From Daphnia carinata (Eukaryota; Arthropoda; Branchiopoda; Diplostraca; Daphniidae), in NCBI RefSeq assembly GCF_022539665.2, contig NC_081338.1, positions 1,798,001 to 1,862,000 on the forward strand: a DNA stretch of 64,000 nucleotides. The letters run 5' to 3'. Shown one piece after another: positions 12,662-23,321 of the stretch (within the stretch, counting starts at the first letter, position 1; every line of letters begins with the position of its first letter). Below the pieces are notes generated by a model. That model worked only from the letters and a program-made list of their open reading frames with translations. It ran no database searches and was not told the DNA's origin. The position numbers and the translations under genes are program-made.

Positions 12662-13204
12662 ATGTTTACTCTTCAGTTTGTTCTTGAAAATCTGCGTTTT
12701 GTGGAATGTGCGCTTGTGAGTTTCGCGAGTGCGTTTTCCAGTTTTAGGAGCCCTTTCGTTCGCCTAAATCCGTACGACCGTGCGGAGTTTGTGGTGGTTT
12801 TAACGAAAATGATCAATGACAACGTTGATTTGGGCTCTCCCTTGGTCGTTGATGCTCCATGGATCAACGATTATTACTACAGGTAAGTACTTCTTCTTTG
12901 ATTGGTTTTTTAGTTCCACACTGACGTTTCTCTCCTCTTTTTTAGCACGTATCCTGGGTATGCCAAATACCGGGATTACTTTTGCCATCTTCATGCGCGT
13001 CTCCTTTGGTGGTTAGAGTCCAATCAGGACATCTACCACCCGACTCCCCGCCGCTCTGACTTTTACAGAGAGGTGACGCAAGCTGAAGTGCAGGCCAGGG
13101 TAGATGCTCGGCTTGTTTGGCTTGAGGTTTTGAACGCTCAAGCAGAGGAACATGAAGCTGAAACCAACAATTTTTTAAATTATCTCGTTAACCGAGGCGC
13201 ATAA
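12662..13204 (+). CDS. Antisense two-exon accessory gene inside Gypsy-A (159 aa, unknown)
   Basis: Exon 1 is 12662-12882 and exon 2 is 12946-13204. They are separated by a 63-bp intron with strong sites (AG/GTAAGTAC and CTCTTTTTTAG/C). The two exons total 480 nt, exactly 159 codons plus TAA, and the frame stays open through the phase-2 junction. Translation from MFTLQFVLENLRF has a compact central part rich in Tyr and Trp (APWINDYYY; LHARLLWWLESNQD) and a helical acidic C-terminal part (EVQARVDARLVWLEV) ending VNRGA. No signal peptide or membrane segment is evident. It is tail-to-tail with env, whose stop is at 13297. An AATAAA follows 29 bases after the stop. I do not recognise the family. 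It could be a captured host gene or a retroelement regulator comparable in position to antisense genes of some retroviruses. Confidence 0.7.
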
Positions 13205-13232
13205 TTGTACATTTTTTTTTTTGTTCTTTGAC

Positions 13233-13238
13233 AATAAA
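13233..13238 (+). terminator. Poly(A) signal of the antisense gene
   Basis: AATAAA lies after a T-rich run, 29 bases beyond the antisense stop and about 60 bases before the env stop on the other strand. Confidence 0.6.
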
Positions 13239-13296
13239 CTTTTTTCACTTTTAACACAGCAGTTATTTTTCTTGTTTATCACTAACGATTTCCTTT

Positions 13297-16200
13297 TTAG
13301 AGATTTTCAGTCTCCATTTCATCCCTCCCGGGGTCTCCGGGTGGAGCGTCTTCGCACTGTTCATGAGCGATAAGACGCTTGTGTAACATGTAGAATTTAA
13401 GCACTAGGAGCACTATTCCACATGTTAGGAAAATATTGAAAGCCACTAACTCGAAAGGGTAACGAGTAAGGTAAAATTCTTTTTGTTTTTCTTTTTCCAA
13501 AATTAAATTTTGAATTTGCTCTCCCGTCATTTCAGACGACAACGTTGCTTGAGCGTTGCGATGGAGCAGCTGACTGATTATGTCTACCGACGTATTGTTT
13601 TCTCGTGGAAGCTCGACGAAATTGTGCTTTTTCCCTTCGGTTTCTTGGACATCTTGTGCAAAGATTTTCACTGTTGGAAGCACAATTGCTTGTAGTTTTG
13701 GCGCTGTTACACTTCCTTCCATGCTGGCTGGGAATACCCATTCTTCTGTTCGAGCGGTGCATCCCAAAGGTACTTCAAACATTCCTACAGCTGGTAACGT
13801 TGTTGTTCTCAAAGGTGGCTGCTCCCCTCCCGCTGGACACGAAAACACAATCTCGTGCGGCTTTGTTGCGGAATAGACCCATTGATTGGATCCCATGTAA
13901 ACCACTTCAGGTCCACGCCAGTCTGTGAATTTCTTTTTACACTGTGTGTTGATTCGGGCCGAATCGTTTAAGAAGACAGCCATTGCACACGACTTTCGGG
14001 TTGTTCTCTTGCTAATTCCGGTATGAAATTTACACAACGGTCTTCCTATTTTGCTGCAATCTTTAACATCTTCTTTGGATAGTTCCAGATACGTTTCGAG
14101 GTCGGCGGACACAGCAAGGTACTCTGGTAGATTTCCGAGCGAGACGCCATGTGTTCCGTTGTCTGTAGATGCCGGAAGGTTGATTATTTCGAAAAGCTTG
14201 AACTGCTGGCTGTGATCGAAGATGGGAACATTTATGAAGAGGCGAAACGAGTTTTCCATGGCCGCCACCGTGACGGTTGATTCTCTGTAGGCGACCCAAA
14301 GCTCCTCGCTGGAGATAGACCATCCTCTTGGTAATTTCTCGTTTATTATTTTAATGACTTTGTTGAATCTTGCTGGCGAAACAATTTGTGGTGCCAAATG
14401 TCCGTTGGCCAACAGACTGAAGCCGACGTCGAGACTATCGGCCAAATGTTGTAGCCACTGCAAGATCTGATTCATCGCTTCAAATGTTTCGTCCAGTTGG
14501 ATGTAATATTCGAAGTGATTTAGTTCTAACTCTTCCATCTTCACCACTCTGTCCATGAGGTTTGTTGTCACATTGCTTAGCATGGAATACTGGCCTCGCA
14601 GTTCTCTGATGAGTTTTGCGTTTGTTCTGGATTCCCAAAGTGATTCATTTACAATTGTTGCTTGCTTATCGATGATGTGAATTACTTCTCTCTGATCTCG
14701 AGCAACAAGTTGTACTTGATTATTTAATTCTTCTAAATCTTTCTGTGTTGAAACTCCAAACAGCCATTTCAGGATTGACCCTCCACCGTCGACAAGGCTT
14801 CGAGGACTTCTTTGGTTAGTATTCAATGCTTTTCTGATGTTTGTCAATCGGTCTGCTACATTTTCCATTCCTCTTAGGATTGTTTCTGTTCTGCTAGCGA
14901 TTCTTCTGGCTGCTATTTGTTGTGGCCGTGACCCTGTATTCTTCCACTTCTGTGCTACTTCCTGCTGCTGGGTTAACTTCTGCTTCAAGTATGCTGTTGC
15001 TGTATCAGCTACTCCCAAGTCAAGGTCTGTTACGATGGTCCACGATGATTCACTGAACGCCACATCAGTTTGTTGTTTGAAAATTGCATTTTCTCTCAGG
15101 ATCAGCGAGTTGGTTGACAGCGGCCCAATCAGGAAAATGAGGAACGGCACCAATAGAGTTAAATATCTGGCCGGAGGTCTTCTGCTACGAGTGGGTCTTC
15201 TCGTTGAAGCTGGCGTGATTGGTTCTGGAGCGGGCGTGACCACGTCGTTTTCCTCGGTGCTTGATGATGGATTACTCTGCTCAATTGGTGCTTCTTCTGA
15301 GTTGGCCTGAGCTTGTGGATCAGTTGAAGCAGGTGTTTCTTGTGTTTCTGCTTCTAGATGATTCTCATCTTCTTTTTCTGCCGCTTCTTCGGTGATGCTA
15401 GGACCTGACACAGCTTCATGGAATGATTTCATCCGAACCACGTGAACGATATCCGTTTTACCTCGGCCGGTTGCCGATATCACTTCATAGTTCACTGGAG
15501 TGGTTTGTCTTAACACTTTGAATGGTCCAAGCCAACGATGAAGAAGTTTTTCTGATTTTCCCACTTTACGCACAGGCTTGTAAATCAACACTAAATCTCC
15601 TTCTTTGAATGTCAGTTCTCTATGACGTGCATCGTAAGTTTCTTTTTGCTTTTGCCGCACACTCTCCATTCTAATTTTCACTTTCTCTCTAGCTGCTGCT
15701 AAGTCGGCAATTAAACGATCTGCATATCCCACTGCCGCTTCTTCTTCTTCCAACAACGGGTTTGGGTCTGCTTCCAACTCCAAGTCAATGGGAAGTCTTG
15801 GTTCACGTCCGTAGAGGAGGAAGAATGGTGAGTACCCCGTAGACTCTTGTCTAGCCGTGTTGTATGCGAAGCACACGTACTGCAAGGTTTCATCCCAATC
15901 CCGTTGATCACTGCTGACGTACATTGACAGCATTGCAGCCAATGTATGGTTCATTCTTTCCACTGCTCCATTTGCCTGGGGGTGGTAACTGGAAGTCGTC
16001 TTGTGGTTGGTGAGTAGTTTCTTGACGACAGCTTGAGTTAGGTCGGCGATGAAGCACTTTCCCCGATCCGTGATGATTTGTTCTGGAGCCCCATGGCGTA
16101 GAAAGATTTGTTGAACGAAGAACTCTGCCACGTCATCTGCCTTTCCAGTGGGCATAGCTTTCAACTCTACCCATTTGGTCAGGTAATCTACTGCCACTAT

Positions 16201-19200
16201 AATCATTCTGTTTCCTTTTGTGGAGAGCGGGAATGGCCCTAGAAGGTCCATTCCTACTTTTTGAAACGGTCTTTCCACTTTAATGCATTGTAGAAGTCCT
16301 GGAGGTTTGTCTGGGACTCCTTTTCTGCTCTGACAGTGTACGCAGCTCTGCACATGACGTACTATGTCTAGTGTCATCTTCGGCCAGTAGTAACGATCAC
16401 TAATTTTTTGCAGAGTGCGACTGATTCCAAGGGGACCGGAAACGATGTCGTCATGGTAGGCGTATAGGATTCTTTCACGATACTCTACAGGTACGCACAA
16501 TCTTCTATAACTTTTCCCATTCTTTATAGTTTCTTTGTAGAGTTTGCCATCGTTGATCACGAAATTTTTCACTCTTGCTTTTCCACTTTGGATTTTTTGT
16601 ATTAGCTGATTCCAATTACTGCAGGCTTTTTGTTTGTCTGCCAGGGACTCGTTTTCTTCTTCAGCGAGTGTTAGGTCATCAGTTAGTGCCCCTATGACGA
16701 CACAGCGGTCGTCTTCTTGCTCCTCTGTCTTTGGTAGTGGATTTCTTGAAAGACAATCTGCGTTGTCGTGCGTTTTTCCACTGCGGTATACGATCGTGAT
16801 ATCGTATTCTTGTAGCGACAAGCTCCAACGTGCTAAACGACCTGCTAGGTCTTTTTTGCTCATCAACCAACACAGTGCTTGATGATCTGTGACGACTTTC
16901 ACTTTGCAGCCCCACACAAAACATCTAAACTTGGAGAGACACCACACTAATGCAAGACACTCTTTTTCAGTTATCGAATAGTTCACTTCCGATTTAGTCA
17001 GTAAACGGCTTGCGTATGCGATAGGACGTTCTGCCTCATCAATACGCTGGGCTAGCACACCTCCAATCCCGTATCCGCAGGCGTCAGGAAAAATTTCCAT
17101 TGGCAAGTCGCAGTTGGGATGGGCTAACACTGGAGCTGAAGTTAGCGCTTTTTTCAGGGCAACGAAACTGTTTACCTGATCTTCTCCCCACACAAACGAA
17201 ATTTCTTTCTTCGTGAGTGACGTGAGTGGGCGAGCGATTGAAGCAAAACCTTGAATATGACGTCGATAGTACGAACATAGGCCCAAAAAACTTTGCACTC
17301 GTTTAACTTTGTTTGCTGTAGAATAGCCTTCACTAGGTGATGGGAAGTTCGAGACTGCCTCGAGCTTTTCAGGATCTGGTGCTACACCATCTTTTGAAAT
17401 CACATGTCCCAACACTTTTAGAGTGTGCTCCAAGAATGAGCATTTTGACCACTTTAGTTTCAAACCAGCTTTCACAAGGCAACTCAGCACTAAGCGAAGA
17501 CGTTCCAAGTGTTGTTGGAAAGTTGCTGAGTAAATTATGACGTCATCTAGGTAGATCAGGCATGTTGTCCAGCGAAGTCCAGCCAAAATAATGTCCATGG
17601 CTCTCTGAAAAGTGCCAGGGGCATTAGTTAGACCAAACGGAAGAGTGCGAAACTGGTACAATCCATCTGCAGTGATGAAAGCTGTCTTCGGTCTGTCACT
17701 GCTAACCACTGGAACCTGGTGGTATCCTGCTTGCAAATCCATGCTTGAAAAGAACGTCGCCCCTTCTAGGCGACTCAGTGTATCCGCTATGCGCGGTAAA
17801 GGATAGGAATCTTTAACTGTTACCGCATTGAGCTTGCGATAGTCCACACAAAAACGCCAAGTTCCGTCTTTCTTCTTCACCAGAACCACTGGAGAAGACC
17901 AAGGGCTGTCAGACGGTTCAATTACTCCTCGACGTAGCATTCCTTCCACTTGATTTTGGATCACTGCTCTTTCTTTCCAAGCACTCTTGTAAGGGAGTTG
18001 ATGTATTGGGGCAGTAGTTCCCGTGTTAATGTCGTGTTTGACTACTGCACAATATCCCAAATCATCTTCATTTAGTGCAAAACAATGAATAAATTGCTTG
18101 AGGACTTTTAATGTTTCCTCTTTTTCTTCTTTTGTTAGATCCTTTGCAATTCTTTCTTCTAGGTGCTCTAACAATTGGCTCTCATCTTGATTCAAATCTT
18201 GTTCCTCGACTGAGGTGTCGATTGCTAGGACTTCTTGGCTCGCTTCTGTCTCTTTTGCCTCAGGGTGTTCTTCTAACGTCCCTAAGGTCACTCCTTTTTC
18301 TAGCCAAACCGTTCTCGGAGACAAGTTAGCAACAGGAATTTTTTCTAAATCTTTTTGGACTAGTGCATGACCGGTCGATAGGCTATTGGTCGCTAACAAT
18401 GACTCCGAGGGTGTCACAATGCAGGAACCTTCCATCTTACTGGAAGCTGTTGTTGAAATCTGCTTAATTGAGTATGCTGGTATCTCTTGACGATCTCTTG
18501 TAACCAGCTTGTTGTCCTTGACCTCTTCTGTTTGAATAGCCGAAATTTCCGGAAGTGGTGACTTCCCTGTCGTAAACGACAGTTCCTGAGATTCATAGTC
18601 AATGTGAATGGCTTGAAACTGTTGTAGGAAATCATTTCCCAATAGTAGTTCAAAACCTGACATTGGCATGACTATCGCGTTTCCTTTGATAGTCTTGCCT
18701 TTGTGGGTTACTACAATATCAGCTGTACTCTGTGGGGACAGAGTATGGCCGTTTACAAGACGTATTTTCGGTCCACTCCGGGGTTTTTCCACGAACCCCG
18801 TTTTTTTCAACAATTCAGGAGAAATCACTGTGACTGCGGCTCCTGTATCAATTAAAGCTGTTGCAGTTTCTTTACCGCACTTCACTTTTTCTTTAATCAA
18901 TCTCGCAGGGCTCAAATTCAAAATGTAGTCTTCTGAACCACCTTTGCTTTCTTCTGGCATCACCAGTTCTTGAACCACCGAGTTTACGGATGGGTTTTCT
19001 TTTGAGCTTGTTCCTGCCCCAGCGTCCTTTGCCGGGCCTTTGTAATTCTCTGATTCAGGATTTCTGAAACAGCTTCGGGCAATGTGCCCTGCTTTTTTGC
19101 AGTAAAAACACTGTGGTTTACCGCTTGTTGTGCGTCCCTTGGGTCTGAACGGCCCTTTAGGTTTCGCTTGCTCTTGACTGCTTTGCTTAAACAATTTTTC

Positions 19201-20214
19201 ACAAGTTTCTTGAATGACTTCACGCATCGTCTTTAAAAGATCAGCTTGTTGCTCCGGGTAGACCACTGAAAGGTTCGGAACTTGTTCAGACGACTTTTGT
19301 GATTCTGCCATGGGGTCCTTCCATCCTCTGGCTTCTGACATCATCGATGTCTCCGTATAGACTTTTGCCAGTTCTAGGAATTCTTCACACGTTTGTGGCT
19401 TCTGAGGATAGATCTTTCTAAAAAGTGCTGGTCGAAGACCTCTAAAAAGATGCTCTAGCCGGTGGACTTCCGACATGTTCGGGTCGACCAGTCTGCAAAG
19501 ATTAAGAATTTCGTAGTAGTACCTGGTGGTTGGTTCATCCACTCCCTGGGTTCTACTTCTTAGTCTAGTTTCTTGAAAAAGACCATAGGAATTAGGCTGA
19601 AATTCTTTCAAAAATACCGAACGTAGACCAGGCACTGCAGGTCTTGCTTGATTTTCTCCGGCAGCCGGCTGTGCTGCCACATCTTGCCAGTCGTTTGGCA
19701 CTCTTGCACACAAGAACCAATTTCTTGCGGCATCATCCAAGTACATGCAAAAGTTATTTCTTTTGTCCGCATCGCCCCAACCGTTGTGGGTAGAGATAGT
19801 CTCGTAGCGCTCTAACCATTGACGAGCGTCTTCCGTTGGGCTACCTCGAAAAATAGGTGGACTTATAAACTTTCTCACAGCCGCCATGACTGTTTCTTGC
19901 AATTGTCTTGGAGGTCCAACAATGTGTTGTCCTATCGGAGGAACAACCGGGTGGGTGGGTTCTATTAAATCTTCTTCAGAGTCAGAACTTGATTCTGACT
20001 GTCTTGCAGGATTTTCAAACCCTCTCTGGCGATTCGTCTCTGAACCTGAGGTCGCCAAATCTTCTCTTGACGTAGAAATTTCTGAGTCTTGTGCCTCGTT
20101 AGTTGCTGTGGTCTCGTTACCAGACAGCGCGGTGGGCAAGTCACGAAGCGGGTGCAATCGTCTACTTGGATCCCGGGGGCAACTAGGTAAACGTGAGCTA
20201 TTCTTCTTCTGCAT
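13297..20214 (-). CDS. Gag-Pol-Env polyprotein in one reading frame (Gypsy-A)
   Basis: A single 2,305-codon frame from the ATG at 20212-20214. Order with approximate residues: Gag capsid region (100-300), zinc knuckle CFYCKKAGHIARSC (366-380), aspartic protease LIDTGAA (453), reverse transcriptase with YLDDVI (886), RNase H (DACGYGIGG about 1043; TDHQALCW about 1107), integrase zinc finger (about 1250-1300), integrase core (MDLLGPF about 1322, TDRGKCF about 1380, then HPQANGAVERMNH), GPF module (HRWLGPFKVL), then Env. Env shows an internal hydrophobic signal-like segment (about 1675-1697), a weak cleavage-like RSPRS followed by a fusion-peptide-like GGGSILKWLFGVST (about 1803) and a membrane anchor near 2250-2275. 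No stop or frameshift separates gag, pol and env, unlike the usual errantivirus layout. All key catalytic motifs look intact. Confidence 0.95.
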   Translation of the reverse strand: MQKKNSSRLPSCPRDPSRRLHPLRDLPTALSGNETTATNEAQDSEISTSREDLATSGSETNRQRGFENPARQSESSSDSEEDLIEPTHPVVPPIGQHIVGPPRQLQETVMAAVRKFISPPIFRGSPTEDARQWLERYETISTHNGWGDADKRNNFCMYLDDAARNWFLCARVPNDWQDVAAQPAAGENQARPAVPGLRSVFLKEFQPNSYGLFQETRLRSRTQGVDEPTTRYYYEILNLCRLVDPNMSEVHRLEHLFRGLRPALFRKIYPQKPQTCEEFLELAKVYTETSMMSEARGWKDPMAESQKSSEQVPNLSVVYPEQQADLLKTMREVIQETCEKLFKQSSQEQAKPKGPFRPKGRTTSGKPQCFYCKKAGHIARSCFRNPESENYKGPAKDAGAGTSSKENPSVNSVVQELVMPEESKGGSEDYILNLSPARLIKEKVKCGKETATALIDTGAAVTVISPELLKKTGFVEKPRSGPKIRLVNGHTLSPQSTADIVVTHKGKTIKGNAIVMPMSGFELLLGNDFLQQFQAIHIDYESQELSFTTGKSPLPEISAIQTEEVKDNKLVTRDRQEIPAYSIKQISTTASSKMEGSCIVTPSESLLATNSLSTGHALVQKDLEKIPVANLSPRTVWLEKGVTLGTLEEHPEAKETEASQEVLAIDTSVEEQDLNQDESQLLEHLEERIAKDLTKEEKEETLKVLKQFIHCFALNEDDLGYCAVVKHDINTGTTAPIHQLPYKSAWKERAVIQNQVEGMLRRGVIEPSDSPWSSPVVLVKKKDGTWRFCVDYRKLNAVTVKDSYPLPRIADTLSRLEGATFFSSMDLQAGYHQVPVVSSDRPKTAFITADGLYQFRTLPFGLTNAPGTFQRAMDIILAGLRWTTCLIYLDDVIIYSATFQQHLERLRLVLSCLVKAGLKLKWSKCSFLEHTLKVLGHVISKDGVAPDPEKLEAVSNFPSPSEGYSTANKVKRVQSFLGLCSYYRRHIQGFASIARPLTSLTKKEISFVWGEDQVNSFVALKKALTSAPVLAHPNCDLPMEIFPDACGYGIGGVLAQRIDEAERPIAYASRLLTKSEVNYSITEKECLALVWCLSKFRCFVWGCKVKVVTDHQALCWLMSKKDLAGRLARWSLSLQEYDITIVYRSGKTHDNADCLSRNPLPKTEEQEDDRCVVIGALTDDLTLAEEENESLADKQKACSNWNQLIQKIQSGKARVKNFVINDGKLYKETIKNGKSYRRLCVPVEYRERILYAYHDDIVSGPLGISRTLQKISDRYYWPKMTLDIVRHVQSCVHCQSRKGVPDKPPGLLQCIKVERPFQKVGMDLLGPFPLSTKGNRMIIVAVDYLTKWVELKAMPTGKADDVAEFFVQQIFLRHGAPEQIITDRGKCFIADLTQAVVKKLLTNHKTTSSYHPQANGAVERMNHTLAAMLSMYVSSDQRDWDETLQYVCFAYNTARQESTGYSPFFLLYGREPRLPIDLELEADPNPLLEEEEAAVGYADRLIADLAAAREKVKIRMESVRQKQKETYDARHRELTFKEGDLVLIYKPVRKVGKSEKLLHRWLGPFKVLRQTTPVNYEVISATGRGKTDIVHVVRMKSFHEAVSGPSITEEAAEKEDENHLEAETQETPASTDPQAQANSEEAPIEQSNPSSSTEENDVVTPAPEPITPASTRRPTRSRRPPARYLTLLVPFLIFLIGPLSTNSLILRENAIFKQQTDVAFSESSWTIVTDLDLGVADTATAYLKQKLTQQQEVAQKWKNTGSRPQQIAARRIASRTETILRGMENVADRLTNIRKALNTNQRSPRSLVDGGGSILKWLFGVSTQKDLEELNNQVQLVARDQREVIHIIDKQATIVNESLWESRTNAKLIRELRGQYSMLSNVTTNLMDRVVKMEELELNHFEYYIQLDETFEAMNQILQWLQHLADSLDVGFSLLANGHLAPQIVSPARFNKVIKIINEKLPRGWSISSEELWVAYRESTVTVAAMENSFRLFINVPIFDHSQQFKLFEIINLPASTDNGTHGVSLGNLPEYLAVSADLETYLELSKEDVKDCSKIGRPLCKFHTGISKRTTRKSCAMAVFLNDSARINTQCKKKFTDWRGPEVVYMGSNQWVYSATKPHEIVFSCPAGGEQPPLRTTTLPAVGMFEVPLGCTARTEEWVFPASMEGSVTAPKLQAIVLPTVKIFAQDVQETEGKKHNFVELPRENNTSVDIISQLLHRNAQATLSSEMTGEQIQNLILEKEKQKEFYLTRYPFELVAFNIFLTCGIVLLVLKFYMLHKRLIAHEQCEDAPPGDPGRDEMETENL

Positions 20215-20255
20215 CGACTATCTTTAAAGCAGCACTAATTCGTTAACAACGGGTA

Positions 20256-20276
20256 ACGAGCTGCATCTCCACCAAT
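20256..20276 (-). promoter_or_regulatory. Primer-binding site region of Gypsy-A
   Basis: Directly after the 5' LTR (minus strand) reads ATTGGTGGAGATGCAGCTCG. The same block follows the LTRs of Gypsy-B and Gypsy-C. I cannot assign the tRNA. Confidence 0.6.
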
Positions 20277-20662
20277 TGTCACACTGGACTTTACTTAATG
20301 AATTGTATTGAATTAAAAGGGGAAAATACAATGCATAACAGAAAGGAGGAATCACTACACTTTACTTGACTGAAATACAGGAACGTGAAGAGAACTTACT
20401 TGAGAACTTGAGTAGGACTTAAGATCTATCAGGAACTAACAAGAACTAACTTAGGGTAAAAAATGTATGGGCTTTTATACCCTCGTAAAGGATATACGCC
20501 CTATCTCTAGGGTTGAACGAATTCTAGGGAATGCCACATTTTACTAATTATTGGCGTGTCGTAGCGCCTCTTTTCAAGGGAAACTGTGCTGCAAACAATT
20601 AAATGTTGGCTGACGCCCCTTTCCAGAAATGGCAATCACAATGCTATCTTTCCCTCGCGACA
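20277..20662 (-). repeat. Gypsy-A 5' LTR
   Basis: 386 bp, one base different from the other LTR. On the minus strand it contains GGGTATAAAAGCCC, a clear TATA box for the element's transcript. Confidence 0.95.
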
Positions 20663-20666
20663 ATAT

Positions 20667-22310
20667 GTTAATACGAAGACTAGTTCATTATTATTAACAT
20701 TTGATAAATAATTTTTTGAGGAAGAACACTACAAGCTTAAACTATCGTTTGCGATAAGGACAAAAAGAAAGAATATTGTAATTCAATATTGATTTTCATA
20801 CCATTTATTTCCTTATCACATTTTCAATTTTTTTCACGATTACAAAGAGCCCAATAAATATATTAAAATCATAACCTACTGCTATAAATATGCCAGGCCT
20901 TTTACTGCTAACTGTTGTCTTGGAGCGCTTTTCAGCAAAACTATAAATAGTTCTAGCATAACTGGAATATTTAATTTGCATAAGAACGTCTATGAGTCAA
21001 ACTTAAATAGTAATGGCTTTTGGTAAAGAGCAGTCTTTTGTTAAAGAGTAACCTCACCTTTAGTCCGAGAGAACCATATACGTCTCTGGTGAGAACTCGC
21101 GTTTTCAAGCAATGATAAATAATTTTTTACGTTCTTCGTGTCTTGTTTTCCTCTTATGCACATATTCCAGCTGCTATTGTTTACCTAATTCACATCACAT
21201 ACTACAATGAACAATAAGGAAGCCTTGCACCTGAAGTTGACAAAGCTATTAACAAGTACAAATCAATTTTAATTATTTTCTACCATGAAAGACTGTTTTT
21301 ATGAGTCTGCTATAGTGAAGACACTAAACAATTAAAAATGAATCTAAGATTCTTCAAATTTTCCAAAATCATGAAAGGCATGCCAGTGTATTTTTCTAAA
21401 AGACTGTCGCGCCATGGTTTGCACATGAAAGAACACGAGTTTAGCTCATCTATGAGTCTGTATCATTATTTCATACGATAAATTTTCCTTTTTTTGATTT
21501 GGTTTAATCACTGTATGTTCTTTTTTTTCAGTTTCTTTTTCTTAATGTTGGCTTTTCTCTTTTTCTGTTGTCATTCCCTTCTCTTTTTCTGTTGTCATTC
21601 CTTTCTCTTTTCCTTTTCTTCGTTGCGATCAGCCCAATTTATTTTATTTTCTGATTTGATTTTACCTCGTTTCTTTATTTATTTGCCAAGGAATTCCACA
21701 CAGTCTTCTACCTATTGCAATATAGAAACGTTAGAAGTTTTGAACACCTTACAAATATGTTTGTCAAATTGATAGTTTACCTGAAAACCTTCAGCTATGT
21801 GTAGAGCACCATTGCAAGCCTGTTTTTCTTCCATGCTTCTGGATTCTCACCTTCAGCTTGGCCTACCAAGATTTTCACTTTTTGTTTAAGTATTTTTTTT
21901 TTCATTTTAATCGTTGCCAATTATGGATCTAAAGTGGTCTTTTTCAGAATGGGTGAGGGATTAAATAATTCTCCAAAATCAAATTTGCTGAAAACTGGGC
22001 AGCCTTCACTGTTGAAAATTGGTGTTGGCAATGTACTTGCTAGTCTTGGTTCAGAAATTTCTGTTTAGACAAACTCTGAAAGAACAGAGGTTGGTGACAC
22101 AGATGCTACCTTGGTTGCTCATGCAAGTTTGGCAATTCAGGACCTCCTTCTTTTTTTTTGCTTTATAATTTTTTCTTCATTTCATTTAACTTCCGTTTAG
22201 TTTGATTTTTGTTTTCTTATCAGATAAATCCAGCTTTTTTCCTGAAAATCAATGGAATAAACTGGCAGGTCTTACTTAAATGTAAAGATTAACACATACC
22301 TGTGAAAAGC
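20667..22310. repeat. Inner part of the left inverted arm
   Basis: Complementary to about 24900-26275. Recognisable pairs include AGCCCAATAAATATATT (about 20849) with its complement near 26105-26125, and CCTGAAAACCTTCAGCTATG (about 21780) with CATAGCTGAAGG-type sequence near 25430. It carries decayed coding-like sequence, mirrored in the right arm. Confidence 0.7.
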
Positions 22311-22978
22311 GAGAGCTTAGCTGTTAGCTGTTTTTCCATTTCTTAAGGATTGGAAGCATGGTTCCTGGTGTTTTTTCAGAAACGGCTGGCATATCCAAAT
22401 CATTGCAATCAGGATCTGTATGAAGCTGTTCAGCAGCATAATCAACAGCAGTCATCCTTTCTTCCCTAGAATCCAATAACAAATTTATGCTCTCAGTTTG
22501 TTATATGATGCACAAGAAAACCACAATGTATGAAAATTTTTAAAATTAGGTTTTGACCCTTCACATACCTTTTTTTCAGGCTCAATATGAAAACTCGTTT
22601 CAATTACATTCATCCATTTAAGACCTCCAATCTGAAAGGTGCATGGTTTGGGTGATCCCCTGGCATCATGCAAAAACAAAGTAAAGATATTCTAAGACAT
22701 ATTGGTTACTAAAATGTTATACCGCTTTCATAATTTTGCATCCTTTCACAGTAAAATTGTTGAGTGGTTAAGCAAGTCCTAAGTTTGGCTTTGGTTTATG
22801 CTTGGATCCTAGTAATAATCAATAATCCCGTATAACAAAACATCCTTGACGCCAATTTTTTGTGTGTTCTCCTAGGAAACAAAATAAACATTGAATGTGA
22901 ATGAGAATGCATAATATATTCCACATCAACAATTTGATTGCAAGCTGCACGTAAGTCTCTGAAGAAGAGCTTACTCAA
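22310..22978 (-). pseudogene. Coding-like exons in the loop of the fold-back element
   Basis: On the minus strand there are three protein-like blocks. 22978-about 22830 contains FFRDLRAACNQIVDVEY. About 22679-22573 contains KPCTFQIGGLKWMNV and ends at a GTATGTGA donor. About 22470-22335 contains REERMTAVDYAAEQLHTD and ends in a stop after KKWKN. Intervening sequence has plausible splice sites. I do not recognise the protein. It could be the element's own decayed gene or a captured host gene. Confidence 0.35.
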
Positions 22979-23321
22979 CTTACCTCTTTAAAGCAGCTAG
23001 CCGTCCTTTATGATAAAAGGAGTTTTTCGTAGAATCTATTGCACCAAACATTTTGTTGCAATAACGGCCTTTTCCCTTGTTTCACTGAATTTTTTCGGTA
23101 TTAGCTTCAGATGCTAGCAGACAATAACAGCAAAGCTATCAATGGAATTTTCGTACTACACAGATAGATGGAGGCCATGAACAATAACAAAGTAACTAAA
23201 TTTTATTGAATTTGTAATATAAGACTTAATTTTTTTTTAAATTTCAATAGGCAATCTTAGGGGTTTATTTTACTACGTTTGTTTTTTGAACTACGGTTCA
23301 TACGATTTTTTGTATACTTTC

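Larger units (their letters stand above)
11765..20662 (-). mobile_element. Gypsy-A: full-length Env-bearing Ty3/Gypsy element
   Basis: The element is flanked by ATAT duplications (11761-11764 and 20663-20666). The LTRs are 386 bp each and start TGTCACACTGG on the plus strand. I count one difference between them (GTGAAGG versus GTAAAGG), so the insertion is young. Order on its own strand: 5' LTR, primer-binding region (TGGTGGAGATGCAGCTCG), gag-pol-env in one frame, an antisense gene, a purine tract (GAAGAAGGGGGACC) and the 3' LTR. A 4-bp ATAT target resembles known errantivirus preferences. Length is 8.9 kb. Confidence 0.95.

Noticed and set aside
13510..20227. Shorter frames on both strands inside the Gypsy-A polyprotein
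   Set aside because: Shadow frames. Only the separate 12.66-13.2 kb antisense gene has splice sites, frame closure and a poly(A) signal.
21494..21772. Phe-rich 92-codon frame on the plus strand
   Set aside because: Low-complexity T-rich sequence, opposite to the lysine-rich coding-like block of the fold-back element.
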